Part shown: positions 54,985-63,830 of the stretch, piece after piece
How positions within the stretch are numbered: the stretch's first letter is position 1
How the letters are laid out: each line of letters starts with the position of its first letter
Assembly: GCF_037974355.1 (NCBI RefSeq)
Contig: NZ_CP150235.1
Span: 558,001-622,000 of the forward strand
Length of the DNA stretch: 64,000 bases
From: Paenibacillus sp. FSL R5-0517
Lineage (GTDB): Bacteria > Bacillota > Bacilli > Paenibacillales > Paenibacillaceae
Direction: 5' to 3'
Position numbers and translations under genes: made by a program
The notes under the pieces: model-generated
What the model was told of the DNA's origin: nothing
What the model saw: the letters and a program-made list of their open reading frames with translations, nothing else
Databases searched by the model: none

Positions 54985-55220
54985 ATGTCCACAACGTGTC
55001 CACAGTAATGGATAAACTGGAGTGGAAATTCAGATTTTACGTCAGATTTACAAACAAATACACAACATGTCCACATTAAAATAATGAATATCCACATGAA
55101 ACGCTAAACATATCCACAGCATGTGTGCAATATGTGCACAACTTATCCACAAAACAGGTATAACTCCTGTTTTCATTCGATAAAACAGTCGTTTTGAAGT
55201 GAAAAAACAAGTTATCCACA
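54985..55220. promoter_or_regulatory. DnaA-box cluster (7 boxes in 236 bp)
   Basis: Seven TNTCCACA-core sites, all in the plus orientation: two perfect TTATCCACA (55,143-55,151; 55,212-55,220), two ATATCCACA (55,088; 55,110) and three xTGTCCACA (54,985; 54,996; 55,067). An extra ATGTGCACA lies at 55,132. A hairpin AAAACAGG/CCTGTTTT is at 55,151-55,173. No dnaA, dnaN or gyrase gene is nearby, so this is more likely a DnaA-titrating or regulatory cluster than oriC. Confidence 0.7.
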
Positions 55221-55283
55221 GGAATATCGTGTTTTTGTTCCAAGTATTTGAAAACATAGAAACAGATCCATAATATATGGGGA

Positions 55284-55329
55284 TAAAAAAGGCCAAAGAT
55301 CAGCTTAATGCCGACTCTTTGGTTTTTTT
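55284..55329 (+). terminator. Terminator downstream of the DnaA-box cluster
   Basis: CCAAAGA pairs with TCTTTGG, with A-rich and T-rich flanks extending the stem to AAAAAAGGCCAAAGA-like pairing. It is the first terminator after the aminopeptidase gene. The remaining bases to 55,530 show nothing recognisable. Confidence 0.65.
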
Positions 55330-55547
55330 GAATATAAAATAATAAATCGAATGTCAGGTTACTTACGCTCAATTTTGAAACGACGGATTTCCACCCTCTC
55401 ATCAAAACTGTAATACAACGCCTGTTGAAGTTGGCGAAATTGATCTGAAGCCTAAACATTTGATCAAAAATAACCGATACACCAAAGTAACATCTAATGA
55501 GACGAAAGTAGTCTGATTATACGGAATGAGAGGGTATGGGGATAACT

Positions 55548-55982
55548 ATGGATGAGGGAATGCAATATATTAATTTTTCGGTAGGAGACCAGATCTTTGC
55601 CCTACGCATTGATGAAGTTCATGAGATCATCAGAATGGTGCAGGTGACTACGGTCCCGTTTGGAAGTCCGGAGATCAGAGGTTTTGCTTCGCTGTACGGT
55701 AAGGTCGTTTCAGTAGTGAGTCTTCGTGTATTGTTAGGCATGCCGGACCAGGAGGATACCTCTTCTACACGTATTATTGTGGTGCCTTACAAAGGAGGAT
55801 TCGTACCTCTGATCGTCGATATGGTTGATTCTGTTGTAAGTTACGATCGTTTCGAAGAACCTGCTGAGGAGCACCGCCGTTTCATGCTTGGCGTTTTTGA
55901 CAAAATCGGGTTCTGTGCAGATCATCGTGCAGGCATTTTGAACCTGGATGTATTGCTGGGCAGCTTGATCAGATCATCGTAA
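55548..55982 (+). CDS. cheW: CheW-like chemotaxis coupling protein
   Basis: A single CheW domain of about 144 residues (YINFSVGDQIFALRIDEVHEII, then GFASLYGKVVSVVSLRVLLG and VVPYKGGFVPLIVDMVDSV). It links chemoreceptors such as the one at 10-12 kb to CheA kinase. No CheA, CheY or other chemotaxis gene is adjacent, so it is a solitary copy. I prefer the ATG at 55,548, which follows GGGGAT at good spacing; the ATG at 55,536 is almost on top of the GAGAGGG site. Confidence 0.85.
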   Translation: MDEGMQYINFSVGDQIFALRIDEVHEIIRMVQVTTVPFGSPEIRGFASLYGKVVSVVSLRVLLGMPDQEDTSSTRIIVVPYKGGFVPLIVDMVDSVVSYDRFEEPAEEHRRFMLGVFDKIGFCADHRAGILNLDVLLGSLIRSS

Positions 55983-56200
55983 GATAATGATCCGTAATTC
56001 TTTCAATACTCAGTATTATCCTTGGATTGACCCAAATGTTCCTCATCCGCTTTTCGGGAGAAGGGACATTTTTTTATGCCGATAACGATTGAAATAACCA
56101 CTTTTTGTGGGCAAAGGTTTTTAAATCCGATCATTTTCGTATATGATGGAGAGTAACAATGCGAAGGGATGACGGGAGACTTTAATGATGCAATCGCTGT

Positions 56201-59200
56201 ATGGAGTATGGCTTGGTGACGTATTTTTTTTTTTCCGGTGAAACATCGGAACCGCGTGTGGATGCATGGAGCCACGTGGTAAGACGGTTGAATTTTGGCG
56301 ACGGGGGTCGTCTGTTTCAGCCTGCCGCTCTGCGTCTCGCGGAGCTGCGCTGGCCGAATCCGCTGAGGAACACGGCTGAAGCCAAGAACACGAAGCGCCG
56401 TCAACTGTTGGGGCGCACATTGGAAGGGTTGGCCGTCTCGCCTAAGGATGCTTTTAGATTGCTGCTGCAATGGGATGACCGTTTGTTTAATGCAGCCGGA
56501 ATTCAGGTTGGAGAAGAGATGCGTTACTGGATCAAAGCGGCGCAGTTCACACAGGAGCTGCTGTTGCGGGGAGCCATTGCTCCATCAGCTGAATTCGCAG
56601 CAAAGACCGGAGCACGGCGACGGACCGGGCAAGAGACATTGACAGGTGTATGGCGGCCGCGCTTGCAGTCTGAGGATGATATTGAACGCTTCCGTGATCT
56701 GGCTGAAGCGATGCCTCCAATTGGGCTTTCTGCTCCTGGAGCTTATGCTTCATTGGAACCGGAAACGCGTGAAGAAGCAGGAGCTGCGGTATTATTTTCA
56801 TTCATGAGTGGCATGATTCATGCTGTAGTAACAAGTGAACTGGAGGGCATGGACAGTGAACTGTCCCGTTACCGCACGCCATATCGACGCGGCTCTTCAC
56901 CAGTAGCCGAACTTTGGTGGAACAGTCTGATCTCGATGTTCCGTCCAGTGACGGTGCAAGGGCCAACGGATGATATGACAGCATTTATTCATACGCTGCA
57001 AGAAGTTGGTGGAACGTCGATGCCGATCGTCGGCGCAGAAGAGATGGCGCCTGCTGAAGGCCAATTGAAGCTGGCGCTCCGTCTGGAGCCTCCACTTGGC
57101 GAACATGAAACCGTATGGGGAGTCAGCTTTTGGGTGGACAGTGAGCAGGAACCAAGCTTGAGGCTGCCTGCGCGGACCATCTGGGCCCATCCGGAGCGAG
57201 ATCTGGACCGGGGGAAAGTGTTATATACTTCGGCGGCAGAGCAGTTATTGATGGCGCTCGGTCAAGCAGCAGAATTGGCACCTGAACTGGAGACGGCGTT
57301 GCTTACTGCTCGTCCGGAGGGAATTAAGCTGGAACAGCAGGGTTTCTTTGAATTTCTAACGCATGCGGTTCCGCGTTTGCAGAAGGCTGGCATAACCGTT
57401 CTCATGCCTTCAAAGTGGAGTCGTGCCGGAAAACGCCGTGCAGGACTTCGTTTGCAGATGTTGAATCGGGGAACAGAGCGGTTGCCTGGAGCCACATCGG
57501 CACTGGGCATGGAACAATTGGTTGCATTCAAAGCAGAGCCCATGCTGGATGGCAAGCCCGTAACGGCAGAGGAACTGGCAGCTTTGGCTGAATCCACAGT
57601 TCCCTACGTCATGTTCCGCGGTGAGTGGATTGAAGTGGATACAAAAGAGATTCGCCAAGTCCTGCGTTATATGAAAAAAGAAGAAGAACAATATATGCCT
57701 CTCTCCGAATGGCTGCATCTGGCTGCGGATGAAGGGGAGGATTCCGCGTGGAAGGGTCTTTCCGTCTTTGGCGCCGAATCCGATGGGATGCTTGCTTTTC
57801 TGCTTGATGGACAGGTGCTTCGCAGCATTGAACCTCGTCAGGTTCCGGCAGAATTGCACGGTGAACTAAGACCTTACCAGGAACGAGGTTTCCAATGGTT
57901 ATCCGCGATGCGTGATCTGGGCTTTGGCGTATGTCTTGCGGATGATATGGGACTTGGGAAGACCATTCAGGTCATTACCTGTCTGCTGGATCGCAAACAC
58001 GAAGAACGCCAGGCCGCTGCAGAGGAAGCACGTGAGTATGAAATGCTGGATGGATCCGATGATTCTTTCCCGGCGGATCAGCTTGCGAATGAGCAGCCTG
58101 ATCATTTGCCTGCACTTATTGTGTGTCCTACCTCGTTGCTTGGAAACTGGCAGCGTGAACTGAAGCGGTTTGCCCCGGATCTGTCGCTATATATTCATCA
58201 TGGCGGACAACGGTTGCACGGGAATGAGTTTCAGTCTGAAGCACAGACGCATGACATTGTACTGACGACCTATCATCTGGCAGGCAGAGATGGCCCGGAT
58301 CTGGCTTCATTGCACTGGTCCACCATTGTGCTGGATGAGGCACAATATATTAAGAATTACCGTACCAAACAAGCGCAAAGCGTGATGCGCCTGTCTACAC
58401 TTCATCGTATTGCGATGACGGGAACGCCTGTAGAGAACCGATTGAGCGAACTTTGGTCGATTTTCCAGTTTCTCAATCCGGGATATCTGGGCACAGCTTC
58501 ATCGTTCCGCCAGCGGTATACGGGACTGGGGCCATCCGAAGAAAATGCAGCCTCCTTGCGTGAACTCCATCGACTGGTATCTCCATTCATGCTGCGCAGG
58601 CTGAAAAGTGATCCGGATATTCGCAAGGATCTGCCAGAGAAGCTTGAACTGAAATCCTACTGTTCTCTGACGCCGGAGCAGACAGTGCTGTACCAGCGTG
58701 TGGTGGATGATTTGATGGGTGGTCTGGACGGCAGAAATGGCATTGCACGGAAGGGGATTGTACTGTCCTCCCTGACCAAGCTCAAGCAGATCTGTGATCA
58801 TCCGGTGCTGGCGGACAGCAATCGGAAAGATCATGGCAAGGCAGAGGCATCCGGTAAGATGGAACGATTGCTTGAACTGCTGGACGCCATCCGTGATAAC
58901 GGGGAATCGGCCCTGATATTCACTCAGTATGTTGCTATGGGAGATCTGTTGGTGTCGAGGTTGAAACAGCGATATGAGGAAGAACCGTATTTCCTACATG
59001 GTGGGGTGTCGAAGGCGCAAAGGGATCAGATGGTGGAGACTTTCCAAAAAGGAGAGGGTCCGTCCATGTTTGTCCTGTCTCTTCGTGCCGGAGGTGTAGG
59101 TCTGAATCTGACACGGGCGAGTCATGTCGTTCACTATGACCGGTGGTGGAATCCTGCGGTTGAAAATCAGGCGACGGACCGTGTATTCCGAATCGGGCAG

Positions 59201-59386
59201 AATCGCAACGTGCAAGTGCATAAGCTGATCTGTCAGGGAACACTGGAAGAACGGATTGATGAGCTGATAGAGAGCAAGAAGGCACTTTCCGAACAGGTCG
59301 TTGGTTCAGGTGAGAATTGGCTGACCGAGATGTCGGATGATGAGCTGCGTGGCCTGATATCTCTTCAGGGCGAGACGTGGCTGTGA
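56201..59386 (+). CDS. SNF2-family DNA-dependent ATPase/helicase, N-terminal frameshift at T11
   Basis: A 1,061-residue Swi2/Snf2 protein of the bacterial RapA/HepA-like group. It has a long N-terminal region (about 1-540), then RecA-like lobe 1 with Walker A LADDMGLGKTIQV and box DEAQ (VLDEAQYIKN), and lobe 2 ending with QATDRVFRIGQNRNVQVHKL. The 56,201 start yields an odd N-terminus. An upstream ATG pair at 56,185/56,188 in another frame encodes SLYGVWLGDVFFF, the normal family opening, and joins this frame if one T is removed from the 11-T run at 56,224-56,234. The full protein therefore needs slippage or a corrected sequence. It is followed closely by its SWIM-like partner. Confidence 0.9.
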   Translation: MEYGLVTYFFFSGETSEPRVDAWSHVVRRLNFGDGGRLFQPAALRLAELRWPNPLRNTAEAKNTKRRQLLGRTLEGLAVSPKDAFRLLLQWDDRLFNAAGIQVGEEMRYWIKAAQFTQELLLRGAIAPSAEFAAKTGARRRTGQETLTGVWRPRLQSEDDIERFRDLAEAMPPIGLSAPGAYASLEPETREEAGAAVLFSFMSGMIHAVVTSELEGMDSELSRYRTPYRRGSSPVAELWWNSLISMFRPVTVQGPTDDMTAFIHTLQEVGGTSMPIVGAEEMAPAEGQLKLALRLEPPLGEHETVWGVSFWVDSEQEPSLRLPARTIWAHPERDLDRGKVLYTSAAEQLLMALGQAAELAPELETALLTARPEGIKLEQQGFFEFLTHAVPRLQKAGITVLMPSKWSRAGKRRAGLRLQMLNRGTERLPGATSALGMEQLVAFKAEPMLDGKPVTAEELAALAESTVPYVMFRGEWIEVDTKEIRQVLRYMKKEEEQYMPLSEWLHLAADEGEDSAWKGLSVFGAESDGMLAFLLDGQVLRSIEPRQVPAELHGELRPYQERGFQWLSAMRDLGFGVCLADDMGLGKTIQVITCLLDRKHEERQAAAEEAREYEMLDGSDDSFPADQLANEQPDHLPALIVCPTSLLGNWQRELKRFAPDLSLYIHHGGQRLHGNEFQSEAQTHDIVLTTYHLAGRDGPDLASLHWSTIVLDEAQYIKNYRTKQAQSVMRLSTLHRIAMTGTPVENRLSELWSIFQFLNPGYLGTASSFRQRYTGLGPSEENAASLRELHRLVSPFMLRRLKSDPDIRKDLPEKLELKSYCSLTPEQTVLYQRVVDDLMGGLDGRNGIARKGIVLSSLTKLKQICDHPVLADSNRKDHGKAEASGKMERLLELLDAIRDNGESALIFTQYVAMGDLLVSRLKQRYEEEPYFLHGGVSKAQRDQMVETFQKGEGPSMFVLSLRAGGVGLNLTRASHVVHYDRWWNPAVENQATDRVFRIGQNRNVQVHKLICQGTLEERIDELIESKKALSEQVVGSGENWLTEMSDDELRGLISLQGETWL

Positions 59387-59432
59387 CCTTGATCATTCAG
59401 GGGAATATAGATGTTGAGAAAGGGGGATTGTT

Positions 59433-60245
59433 GTGAGCGAAAAATGGAAGATCGAGCTGCATATGTCCCCCGGTGGATGGACAGCAGAAGTAAATACAGC
59501 AGCGGACGCGGCGGGGCAGGAAGCGCACGGTTCCGCTGAGGCAGGGGAGACTGGAACAGCCGTTGCCGGCGTGTTCACGATCACGGGAACGCCGACGCGA
59601 CTGAGCGAAGCCGAGCGCGAGGCTGTGCTAACTCAGCTGCGCAAGCGCCCGCTGACGCTGTACGCCCTGCTGCGCGGCGGCCCGGCGCCCGAGGAGCTTG
59701 CCGGGCTGCTGCCGGCTGCGCAAGCGCACGAGGGCTCGCCAGGCGCAGCCACGGCCAGCGCGTCCGTGGCGTGCACCTGCGGCCGCCCGAGCTGCACGCA
59801 TGCCGCGGCCGCTGAGCGCGCCGTAGCCGCGCGCCTCGCGGCCGAGCCGCTGCTGCAGCTGGCGCACGCCGGCTTGCCGCGCGAAGCGCTGCTCGCCGGC
59901 GTGCTGGGGGCATGGGCGGAGGAACTCGCCCATGATCCCGGCGCCACCGGCCGCGCAGCGGAAACGGCTGGCCGCCCGCAAGTGCGGGGCGGCGAAGGCG
60001 GCGCGGCCGTCGGCGAGTGGATCGCCGAGGCTGCCGCGGACGGCGCCATGCACCAGCCGGGGCCAGGCTTTGGCGCCGTTGAGGTGCGCCTCACGCAGCC
60101 GGGCAAGCCGCCGGCCTTGCCGGAGCTAACGGCGCTGCTGCAAGGCTTGCCGGCCACCGCAGGGCTGGATTTGATCCGCGAGCGTGTAGCTGCGCGGATG
60201 TGGCAGGCTGTCCAGAAGAAGACGGACAGCCCGGCAACCAAATGA
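59433..60245 (+). CDS. SWIM zinc-finger-like protein paired with the SNF2 helicase
   Basis: A 270-residue Ala/Gly/Pro-rich protein of extremely high coding G+C. A compact CTCGRPSCTH motif (about residues 111-120) fits a short SWIM finger (CxC...CxH). Known context: SWIM proteins are often encoded next to bacterial SNF2 ATPases and are thought to help bind DNA or protein. It starts 46 bases after the helicase stop with GAAAGGGGG as ribosome site and a GTG start. The first 35 and last 60 residues have ordinary composition; the middle is the G+C-rich part. Confidence 0.7.
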   Translation: MSEKWKIELHMSPGGWTAEVNTAADAAGQEAHGSAEAGETGTAVAGVFTITGTPTRLSEAEREAVLTQLRKRPLTLYALLRGGPAPEELAGLLPAAQAHEGSPGAATASASVACTCGRPSCTHAAAAERAVAARLAAEPLLQLAHAGLPREALLAGVLGAWAEELAHDPGATGRAAETAGRPQVRGGEGGAAVGEWIAEAAADGAMHQPGPGFGAVEVRLTQPGKPPALPELTALLQGLPATAGLDLIRERVAARMWQAVQKKTDSPATK

Positions 60246-60521
60246 TACACCCATCAGAGCGGGGGAGATCTCAGATCACCTCTGCTTGTTTGTATTGCAG
60301 CATGTTGCATGATCCAATTCATTTCATTTTCGCGGGAATGTTTCTCTAAAAGTCCAAAAAACGATCATACAGGCTGTACAACCCGTATATGTTCATGAAG
60401 ATCTCTTCTAAAGGAGGTCTTTACCGGTGGAGCTTCGCAGTCAATTAAGGTATACTTTCGCAGGGAACACAGCACGCAGACAACTAGACAACATTTATAT
60501 TATTGCGATAGGAGTTTTTAC

Positions 60522-61496
60522 ATGAAATCACATACAGGAAGACAGCGCCGCATGGTGGTTATGCTGTCCTCATTGATGATATGCGGAGCATTGCTTGCGG
60601 CGTGCCAGAACGGTTCAGGCACAGAAGAGAGCCAGAATCCGAATGGAACAGGTAACACACAACAGGAGTCTGACGGCACAACCGTACATTTTACGGAGGA
60701 TAAGGGAGCGGATGGTGACAACGCTGGCGGGGATGATACATCATCTGCTGGCAACAGCGGTGAAGGCACGGATGGCGAGTCCGGGAATGCATCGGCAGGC
60801 GAAGAGCAGGGTTCTTCAGACGATGGTAACGGCGCGACAGCGGAAGATCCATTGATGGAGAAACGTAGCATCAGCGCACTGCAAACAACAATTGACGCAG
60901 AAGCTGTGGTGACCAATGCCACATCTATGACGGTCATTGTGAACAAACAACGCAGTCTGCCTGAAGGGTACGAGCCGGACGATCTGGTGGAACCCAATGT
61001 ACCGTTCTCCTTCGACGAACCTCATGAGAAGCGGCATATGCGCAAGGAAGCGGCGGAGGCACTGGAGAAGTTGTTTGCAGGTGCAAAAGCGGATGGCATT
61101 GAGCTTCGTGCGGTGTCTGGTTATCGTTCATATCAACGTCAAGTGTCCATCTACAACAACAATGTCAAAACCAAAGGTCAGGAATACACGGATCGTGTAA
61201 GCTCTGTTCCAGGCCGAAGCGAGCATCAGACGGGTCTTGCCATTGATGTATCCAGTCCGAGTGTGGGCAATGTGCTGGAAGAGGTATTCGGCACATCGAA
61301 GGAAGGCCAGTGGCTCGCTGAACACGCTGCAGAATATGGATACGTCATCCGTTATTTGCAAGGTGAAGAAGATATAACCGGTTACGTCTATGAGCCTTGG
61401 CATATCCGGTACATCGGTACCGATTTGGCACCAGATGTGGCGAAAAGTGGGTTAACCCTGGAAGAATACTTCGATGAGGCGAATATCAAGTTGTAA
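60522..61496 (+). CDS. D-alanyl-D-alanine carboxypeptidase lipoprotein (M15, VanY/DacB-like)
   Basis: A 324-residue lipoprotein: signal peptide ending in LLAAC, a low-complexity Gly/Ser/Asp/Glu linker (about 27-115), then an M15B domain. Zinc and catalytic residues are visible in SEHQTGLAIDVS (His and Asp), the substrate-binding SGYRSYQRQ and the closing EPWHIRY (His). It trims D-Ala from peptidoglycan stem peptides at the outer face of the membrane. The ATG follows TAGGAG. It stands alone, with no van genes around it, so it is a cell-wall housekeeping enzyme rather than glycopeptide resistance. Confidence 0.9.
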   Translation: MKSHTGRQRRMVVMLSSLMICGALLAACQNGSGTEESQNPNGTGNTQQESDGTTVHFTEDKGADGDNAGGDDTSSAGNSGEGTDGESGNASAGEEQGSSDDGNGATAEDPLMEKRSISALQTTIDAEAVVTNATSMTVIVNKQRSLPEGYEPDDLVEPNVPFSFDEPHEKRHMRKEAAEALEKLFAGAKADGIELRAVSGYRSYQRQVSIYNNNVKTKGQEYTDRVSSVPGRSEHQTGLAIDVSSPSVGNVLEEVFGTSKEGQWLAEHAAEYGYVIRYLQGEEDITGYVYEPWHIRYIGTDLAPDVAKSGLTLEEYFDEANIKL

Positions 61497-61539
61497 TCTG
61501 GATTGCTTTGTCCTTAATAAACGCTAATTTTCCTGAAAT

Positions 61540-61596
61540 CCCCTGAATGACTGCTCTTGATCTAAACCATGAGCAGTCATTCAGGGGATTTTTTTC
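61540..61596 (+). terminator. Terminator after the carboxypeptidase gene
   Basis: A perfect 16-bp stem (CCCTGAATGACTGCTC and complement) around a 14-base loop, followed by seven T. Confidence 0.9.
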
Positions 61597-61774
61597 TGTG
61601 TAAAAAATGATGTGGGTTGCCACCTTCTCATGAATCAGGAGGGCACCGCGTGCTGAAGCTGCACTAATATAGAATTAAAATCTATTCTATTGTCTGAGAT
61701 GATGGCGGACTGATATAATTCATGTTTAATCAGATGAGATACATACAACCAAAGCAAAGCGAGGGACGAGAAAA

Positions 61775-62176
61775 ATGAGTAGACAGCAGGTATTTACCGG
61801 TTCCCCATGGGAACCGTTGGTGGGATATTGCCGTGCCATCCGTGTAGGGAACCGAATCGAAGTGGCGGGTACAACTGCGATGCAAGATGGTGTAGTCGTT
61901 GGAGCAGGTGATCCGTATGCACAGACGAGGTTCGTTTTGCAGACGATTGAGAATGCACTGAAAGAGTTGGGGGCTGACATGTCGCATGTCGTTAGAACGC
62001 GAATGTTTGTGACCGATATCTCCAGGTGGGAGGAAGTTGGCAAGGCCCACGGTGAATATTTTGGACAGATTCAGCCTGTAGCCACCATGGTTGAAGTTAG
62101 CGCACTCATTGATCCCTTGTTGATGGTTGAGATTGAAGTGGAAGCGATTGTTGAAGATGAAGTCCAAGGTGGTTGA
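61775..62176 (+). CDS. RidA family protein, divergent
   Basis: A 133-residue member of the YjgF/YER057c/UK114 fold. EVAGTTAMQDGVVVGAGD and VATMVEVSALIDPLLMVEIEVEAI fit the family, and the conserved carboxylate-binding Arg of RidA appears replaced (VATMVEVS where RidA has ARSAVEV). It therefore belongs to a Rid subgroup without proven imine deaminase activity. It has its own GAGGGACGAGA ribosome region and is probably monocistronic. Confidence 0.85.
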   Translation: MSRQQVFTGSPWEPLVGYCRAIRVGNRIEVAGTTAMQDGVVVGAGDPYAQTRFVLQTIENALKELGADMSHVVRTRMFVTDISRWEEVGKAHGEYFGQIQPVATMVEVSALIDPLLMVEIEVEAIVEDEVQGG

Positions 62177-62206
62177 TCTGGCGATCTCGCTTATCGTGAA
62201 GATTTT

Positions 62207-62402
62207 CTAAGGAACTCAGCAAGTCTTATTTGGCCCCCAGGTCTTCTTCTGAAAATGTAAGGAACATCAGGCACGTTATTTTCCGAATTAGCCTGAGAAA
62301 AACGCTGTAAACAACTGTTTATTCACACATAGCGTGGCTGAGATTCCTTAGGTTTTTACAGGTACTTCAATTCCTTGAATAAGACGTCTCAGATTCGTCA
62401 GC
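62207..62402. repeat. 195-bp four-motif palindromic intergenic element, copy D
   Basis: CTAAGGAACTC opens, GTAAGGAACATCAGGCACG with TTATT follows about 50 bases in, inverted GAGATTCCTTAGGTTTTTAC comes next, and GATTCGTCAG closes. Length and order match copies A-C; here AACGAA has become AAGGAA in three of the motifs. Confidence 0.65.
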
Positions 62403-62583
62403 GCTAATTCTGCTTGCTCTTACATTCCTATGCAGAGCATGTCTTTTTCAGGCGCATGTCGTATACAGCGTACGTTGCAAGTGCCTGCTCCGGACAAGTT
62501 CAGGTGTGCTTCGCTTTGAAGCGAGTTTGAAAATACGCTCCAAAAACCCAAAAACCTAAACCCAAACCCAAACCCAAAAACCC
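62403..62583. other. Intergenic remainder with CCCAAA-type tandem repeat
   Basis: About 62,535-62,590 is a short run of CCCAAA/CCTAAA units on the plus strand, just before the terminator of the convergent gene. Nothing else recognised. Confidence 0.4.
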
Positions 62584-62640
62584 AAAAAAATAACCTTACC
62601 CATGCCTGTCGGAAGACAAGCGGATAAGGTTATTTTTATT
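62584..62640 (-). terminator. Terminator of the stalk-domain protein gene
   Basis: AAATAACCTTA pairs with TAAGGTTATTT, with an inner TGTC/GACA hairpin. It lies about 120 bases past the gene's stop. Confidence 0.75.
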
Positions 62641-62759
62641 GACTTCGCAGCTGCTGGACATTATGATGCGACGCCCTCCTGACACCAAGCCAAGATATGC
62701 ATGACGTTAGCAACATAGAACATATGCCTCAACTCAACCAGTCTCGTTTATTAATCGAT

Positions 62760-63830
62760 TTATTTCGCTTCCAGTTGTGCTGCTGGTGTTTCAACAACCA
62801 CTTTCCATGCCGTTCCAATTGGAGGCAGACTGCGTGTTAGCATAGGGCTGTAGTACCCAATCACTTTAGTTCCTTTAGTCAGTTCTTCAGCTTTCACCGT
62901 CTCACCTTCGTGGTTCACAAGCAGCGTATCTTTAGCGATATTCAGCACGACATGGTCAGGAGCCGTCTCAGTTAAACGTGTACCTGTGATCTCAATCTGT
63001 GAGATAAGGCCTTCTGCATTTCTTACATCTTCAATTGTACCCGCTGTACCCAGTACCTCTTTAGGTTGTGCCTCAGATGCTGTAGCCGCATCCAGTACAG
63101 TGACTTTATAGGTCGGGGTTTGTGGTGGCAGACTGCGGGTAGTGATCATGGAATGCTCAGCTTCCACGTTCATGCCGATGGCCAGATCAGTCAGTGCAAT
63201 CTCTTTTCCCTCAACGGAGATGAATTTCGTCTCATCGCTCAGATTGAGCACGATGCCACCCAACCCTGCACCGCCAATTTGGATGGACTTATATTTATCC
63301 TGGTTCGATATTCTGGTAATCACACCACGCTCAGTGATCGTCTTCACGTCCTCTTCACTAGAGATCGTCACCTGATTTCCTGTTGTGTTCACTTGTCCAT
63401 GCAGTACCTTTTCGGCAAAAGAAGCCGGTACATACAATGTGCCGCCTGTGATTTCGGGTGCTGTACCCAGTGTGAGCAGCATTTTATTTACGGAATATTG
63501 ATCTTTGCCTGTGATTACCTGTGTCCAGAGAACACCTCGCGTCAGCTCCGCGGTTTTATTTTCTTTATGCCATTTCAGTTCAATACCCAGTGCTTCGGTA
63601 AGATCACGCAGTGGAATCATGGCTACTTTGCGATCCTTGTTCCAGTAACCATCGGAAATGGATGCACCATTCACGGATACGTTTACTGCACCAGCTGTGT
63701 TACTATCTGCTGAAATGGATGTTTGATGGACTGGTTGTGTGTTGTCCAGTGTTGCTGCATAAGCGGCTCCACCACCCAATGCCATGGATAAGGCCATCAG
63801 CGCACTTACTTTTTTCATGTTGTTATTCAT
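62760..63830 (-). CDS. Exported protein with copper amine oxidase-like N-terminal (stalk) domain
   Basis: A 356-residue secreted protein. A signal peptide (KKVSALMALSMALGGGAAYA) is followed by a stalk domain (about 45-155: VSVNGASISDGYW, MIPLRDLTEALGIELKWHKENK, LYVPASFAEKVL), common in Paenibacillaceae envelope proteins. Two similar beta-rich units follow, each ending MxTRSLPPxxTxxKV (about 230 and 330), so the C-terminal half is an internal duplication. No enzyme residues are evident; a cell-surface structural role is likely. The ATG at 63,830 follows AAGGG at about ten bases; a TTG one codon earlier is less likely. Confidence 0.85.
   Translation of the reverse strand: MNNNMKKVSALMALSMALGGGAAYAATLDNTQPVHQTSISADSNTAGAVNVSVNGASISDGYWNKDRKVAMIPLRDLTEALGIELKWHKENKTAELTRGVLWTQVITGKDQYSVNKMLLTLGTAPEITGGTLYVPASFAEKVLHGQVNTTGNQVTISSEEDVKTITERGVITRISNQDKYKSIQIGGAGLGGIVLNLSDETKFISVEGKEIALTDLAIGMNVEAEHSMITTRSLPPQTPTYKVTVLDAATASEAQPKEVLGTAGTIEDVRNAEGLISQIEITGTRLTETAPDHVVLNIAKDTLLVNHEGETVKAEELTKGTKVIGYYSPMLTRSLPPIGTAWKVVVETPAAQLEAK

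Noticed and set aside
54985-55345. Chromosomal or plasmid origin of replication
   Set aside because: The DnaA boxes are dense, but there is no dnaA, dnaN, repB or parAB gene and no clear AT-rich 13-mer array; kept as a DnaA-box cluster only.
59633-60250. Long minus-strand frame over the SWIM-like gene
   Set aside because: Composition-driven open frame in G+C-rich DNA; the plus-strand product has the zinc motif, a ribosome site and a sensible partner gene.
60522-61496. Glycopeptide (vancomycin) resistance via VanY
   Set aside because: No vanH, vanA/B, vanX, vanR or vanS homologue is adjacent; VanY-type lipoproteins are common cell-wall enzymes in Bacillota.
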